A DNA stretch of 23,830 nucleotides from CAYTRP01 sp964625145 (lineage in GTDB: Bacteria > Sumerlaeota > Sumerlaeia > SLMS01 > JAHLLQ01), in NCBI GenBank assembly GCA_964625145.1, contig CAZVAQ010000042.1, forward strand, positions 1-23,830, given 5' to 3'. The notes beneath the pieces are model-generated. The model made no database searches and was not told the DNA's origin. It was given only the letters and a program-made list of their open reading frames with translations. Shown piece by piece: positions 21,317 through 23,830 of this stretch; positions within the stretch are counted from its first letter, which is position 1, and every line of letters begins with the position of its first letter. A program made the translations under genes and the position numbers.

Positions 21317-23686
21317 ATGAAAGTATTTGGCCGAACCTTCCGAGGCAGACTCGCAGAGACTCTTTCCCGACTGCCAACTCCGGCAGTGGGTCGTGTCGAC
21401 ATAAGCCTTCACACTGAAATACTGTGGACAGATCTCGCAGAGCTCACTTTCCCACTAGACAAACCACAACCACACTTAATCCCTATACCTCAATCCAAAG
21501 TTACCAAGCAAAACTTATTGGACAAAAGCGATCATACTGTATTGAATATAGAAGAGGCCTCAATATCCATTCCCCTTCCGACGATTGAGGAGGACCTAAC
21601 AAGAGAAGGATCAGGAACGGGAGATGGGTTGACCTTGAGCGGGGGCCTATCAGAAATCTCGCCAGACTTATGCACACCACTTCGAACACGCAAGATCGAG
21701 GGCAAGCGATACAGATCACCGGCCACACATGTGCAACCGGATATGTTTTCAGGAAATGAGGGTCCGCAACATTGCGAAGGAGGGCCTAGTGGTGGGAGGC
21801 GCCCTCCGCGAAGACCCCCCAAACCGGGAAAGACCAAGAACACGCAAATCAATATCTGGGATCTGATTCTTCCCATACTCCAGCCGCCATTAAATCATGA
21901 CTTTGTAAGCATTTTGGATTTTCCTCCAACTTGTTTCCCATATGACTTTCAATGGAAAGGCATTGAGTTTCTCGCAGGGAACTCTTCCGCGCTGCTCGGG
22001 GACGATATGGGTACAGGTAAAACGGTTCAAAGCATTGTAGCCGCAAGAATGCTTTTTCAGAAGGGGGAGATTCGCAGCACCTTGCTGGTGTGTCCATTAA
22101 GCGTGATTTCGCAGTGGGATTTGGAATTTGGAAGGTGGGCGCCATCGCTGCATGTGACCGTGGTTCGCGGCACCCCAGAACAGCGGCAGTTGGCCTGGAG
22201 ACAAGCAGCTCACGTCTGGATCACCAATTACCACACGGTAGCGAGAGATATCGCAGTAATTCGGAAAACAAGGAAGGCCAAGTTTGACTTAATTGTACTT
22301 GACGAGGCTCAGAATATCAAGAACCGCGATACGGACACGGCACGATCCGTAAGGGAGCTAACCGCAAAATACAGGTGGGCTCTCACTGGGACCCCACTTG
22401 AAAATAAGATTGATGAAGTCTCATCCATTTTTTCGTTCCTCAAGCCAGGNNNNNNNNNNTTCCCGCAAAGAGAGGTTAGCGCGTCAGAAACAAAGAAATT
22501 GCTCGCACCCCACTTTCTTCGCCGCAGACTTCAAGATGTCAGATCCGATCTGCCAGTCAAGCGAGAGATTGATATAGAGCTGAGACTTGATGACGCCCAA
22601 GATATTTCTTACCAGAGACTCGAAAGAGAGAGAGTACTTGAGCTCCGAAACTCCGACAAACGGATCGAGGCATTCAGCGTTCTTCGACTTATAATGGAAC
22701 TGAAAAAGATTTGCAATCGCGACCCCGATTCAAACCAAAGCGCAAAAATGAACTGGCTCAAAGAAAATCTACCGGACATCTGCGAGGCGGGGCACAAGGT
22801 GCTGATTTTCTCTCAGTTCACCCAAGAACAGTTCGGGGGTTGCGATTGGATCGCTAAGCAGCTTTCTGATTTTGGCATCCTTAATTATTCCACCGCCACA
22901 ACAGACAGATTGAGGGAATCATTATTCAGGGATTTTGAGCTTGATCCAACAAAGCGTATTTTCGTGGGCAACCCGAAGACCGCAGGTGTAGGGATAAATA
23001 GATTAGTTCCTGCCAATTATGTGATTCACTTTGATCACTGGTGGAATCCCGCGGTTACAAATCAAGCAACGCATCGCGCTCACAGGCCCAATCAAACAAA
23101 GCCCGTTTTTGTATACCACCTATGGATGAGAGACACGGTTGAGGATTTGATCCGTCGACGGGTCGAAGAGAAATTGAAGCTCTATGACAACCTCATTGAC
23201 AGCATGTCAGACGACATGCCCAATACCCTCCTATTGGAAGTATTCGATGACTTGCTTCAGAAGTACGGCTTCGACCCCATTAACGCCACTGCCCAAAAGA
23301 GCACAGCGAAGGATGAGGCTCTGGCTGCATCTCCAGAGCAACTTGAGCAGAAGGTGGCCAATCTTTTTGCGGCGATGGGCTATTCTACAAAAGTAACCAG
23401 CTACTCTCGCGATGGAGGGGTGGATGTGATTGCCCGGCGAGACGTTGGCGTATCTGTCGAGAGATTGGCGATCCAATGCAAGCTTCAGAAGGCCCCTGTC
23501 GGCCGCCCCGTTCTTCAGCAGCTGCTGGGAGTCTTGGCGTCAGACCCTTCATACAGTACGGGAATCATTGTGACATCCTCCAGCTTTAGTCGAGATGCGC
23601 TTGAGCTACTCCACCATGAAGGCAAGCTGAGAGGAATCTCTGGAACAGAACTCAAAGAGCTGTTCGCTAAACACGAGATCACATGA
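21317..23686 (+). CDS. SNF2-type helicase fused to a C-terminal Mrr-like restriction endonuclease
   Basis: Domains in order: residues 1-175 form a low-complexity, proline-rich N-terminal region of unknown role ending GGRRPPRRPPKPGK. Residues 205-375 are the first SNF2 lobe, with Walker A DDMGTGKT (229-236), LLVCPLSVISQW, DEAQ (329-332) and TGTPLENK (357-364). Residues 395-620 are the second lobe, with FLRRRLQDVRSDLP, HKVLIFSQFT, KTAGVGINRLVPANYVIHFDHWWNP and the motif VI region QATHRAHRPNQ. Residues 673-784 form an Mrr-type PD-(D/E)xK nuclease with DGGVDV (catalytic Asp703) and IQCK (Gln720, Lys722). The fusion should use ATP-driven DNA translocation to guide DNA cutting. Ten N at 22450-22459 hide part of the lobe linker but keep the frame. 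ATG 21317 is the only possible start. No methyltransferase is visible beside it. Confidence 0.9.
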   Translation: MKVFGRTFRGRLAETLSRLPTPAVGRVDISLHTEILWTDLAELTFPLDKPQPHLIPIPQSKVTKQNLLDKSDHTVLNIEEASISIPLPTIEEDLTREGSGTGDGLTLSGGLSEISPDLCTPLRTRKIEGKRYRSPATHVQPDMFSGNEGPQHCEGGPSGGRRPPRRPPKPGKTKNTQINIWDLILPILQPPLNHDFVSILDFPPTCFPYDFQWKGIEFLAGNSSALLGDDMGTGKTVQSIVAARMLFQKGEIRSTLLVCPLSVISQWDLEFGRWAPSLHVTVVRGTPEQRQLAWRQAAHVWITNYHTVARDIAVIRKTRKAKFDLIVLDEAQNIKNRDTDTARSVRELTAKYRWALTGTPLENKIDEVSSIFSFLKPXXXXFPQREVSASETKKLLAPHFLRRRLQDVRSDLPVKREIDIELRLDDAQDISYQRLERERVLELRNSDKRIEAFSVLRLIMELKKICNRDPDSNQSAKMNWLKENLPDICEAGHKVLIFSQFTQEQFGGCDWIAKQLSDFGILNYSTATTDRLRESLFRDFELDPTKRIFVGNPKTAGVGINRLVPANYVIHFDHWWNPAVTNQATHRAHRPNQTKPVFVYHLWMRDTVEDLIRRRVEEKLKLYDNLIDSMSDDMPNTLLLEVFDDLLQKYGFDPINATAQKSTAKDEALAASPEQLEQKVANLFAAMGYSTKVTSYSRDGGVDVIARRDVGVSVERLAIQCKLQKAPVGRPVLQQLLGVLASDPSYSTGIIVTSSSFSRDALELLHHEGKLRGISGTELKELFAKHEIT
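22450..22459. other. assembly gap, 10 N
   Basis: Ten N within the helicase gene after FSFLKP. The frame continues across if the gap is taken as 10. SNF2 proteins usually have a longer segment before the LLAPHFLRRR-type motif, so the true gap may be larger. Confidence 0.95.
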
Positions 23687-23717
23687 TAAGGCCTCGAGCG
23701 GTATTCTTGGGCATGCA

Positions 23718-23830
23718 CTACTGATCGGAACCCTTTGCGCCAACTGCAAGTATGTCAGGCAGCTGCATGAGACTCGACACCACCGGCCCGAAGACCTCCA
23801 AGTCCTCGCGCGAGCTAATCCCCCAATCGA
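23718..23830 (-). CDS. 3' end of an unidentified protein-coding gene (partial)
   Basis: From the window edge the minus strand stays open for 36 residues, DWGISSREDLEVFGPVVSSL then MQLPDILAVGAKGSDQ, and ends with TAG at 23720-23718. Base composition is again GC-rich, like the backbone, and the residue mix looks protein-like; one other frame is stopped at once. It converges on the helicase gene 31 bases away. Too little is visible to name a family. Confidence 0.5.
   Translation of the reverse strand, partial: DWGISSREDLEVFGPVVSSLMQLPDILAVGAKGSDQ

Noticed and set aside
1..23830. CRISPR array, insertion sequence or integrase
   Set aside because: No regularly spaced repeats and no transposase or recombinase motifs were seen on either strand.

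Overview
The window is bacterial, probably a contig or scaffold from a metagenome-derived genome: it carries three 100-base N gaps and one 10-base N gap. The first 20.4 kb is GC-rich (41 of 60 bases in the sampled line at 12481). It encodes an O-antigen-ligase-type membrane protein, TupA-like ATP-grasp proteins and secreted proteins with Sec-type signals, which points to a Gram-negative, surface-polysaccharide-making bacterium. A DUF4954 protein and a VC1184-type class V aminotransferase fit the FCB/PVC-like and neighbouring uncultivated phyla, but the phylum cannot be fixed from this window.

Layout. Bases 1-1311 (+): 3' part of an N-acyl-D-amino-acid deacylase. Bases 1338-6763 (-): a tightly packed surface-polysaccharide operon, transcribed in the order TPR membrane-anchored protein, O-antigen-ligase-like protein, TupA-like ATP-grasp, GT2 glycosyltransferase, second TupA-like ATP-grasp. 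Three of its junctions overlap; two N gaps damage two of the genes. Upstream is a secreted FecR-like protein (6856-7731, -), separated from the operon by a strong hairpin terminator that leaves almost no room for a new promoter. Bases 8084-11445 (-): nagB, acpP, pta, ackA, a central-metabolism block linking amino-sugar breakdown to acetyl-phosphate and acetyl-CoA. Bases 11791-13701 (+): a DUF4954 left-handed beta-helix protein. Bases 13726-13815 (-): tRNA-Ser(CGA) with encoded CCA. Bases 13906-16784 (-): a secreted transglutaminase-like protein followed by a DUF418 membrane protein. Bases 16944-17255 (+): a DUF202 membrane protein. Bases 17258-20360 (-): a sodium:solute symporter followed by a class V aminotransferase that lacks the cysteine-desulfurase active-site cysteine.

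From about 20.6 kb to 23.7 kb the composition changes sharply (29 of 60 G+C in the sampled line at 20941; frequent ATA, AGA and TTA codons). This accessory segment holds two co-directional genes: an unrecognised 199-residue protein and a 789-residue SNF2 helicase fused to a C-terminal Mrr-type nuclease. The pair has the form of a compact anti-phage or restriction cassette and is the best candidate here for an undescribed system. The last 113 bases hold the 3' end of an unidentified minus-strand gene.
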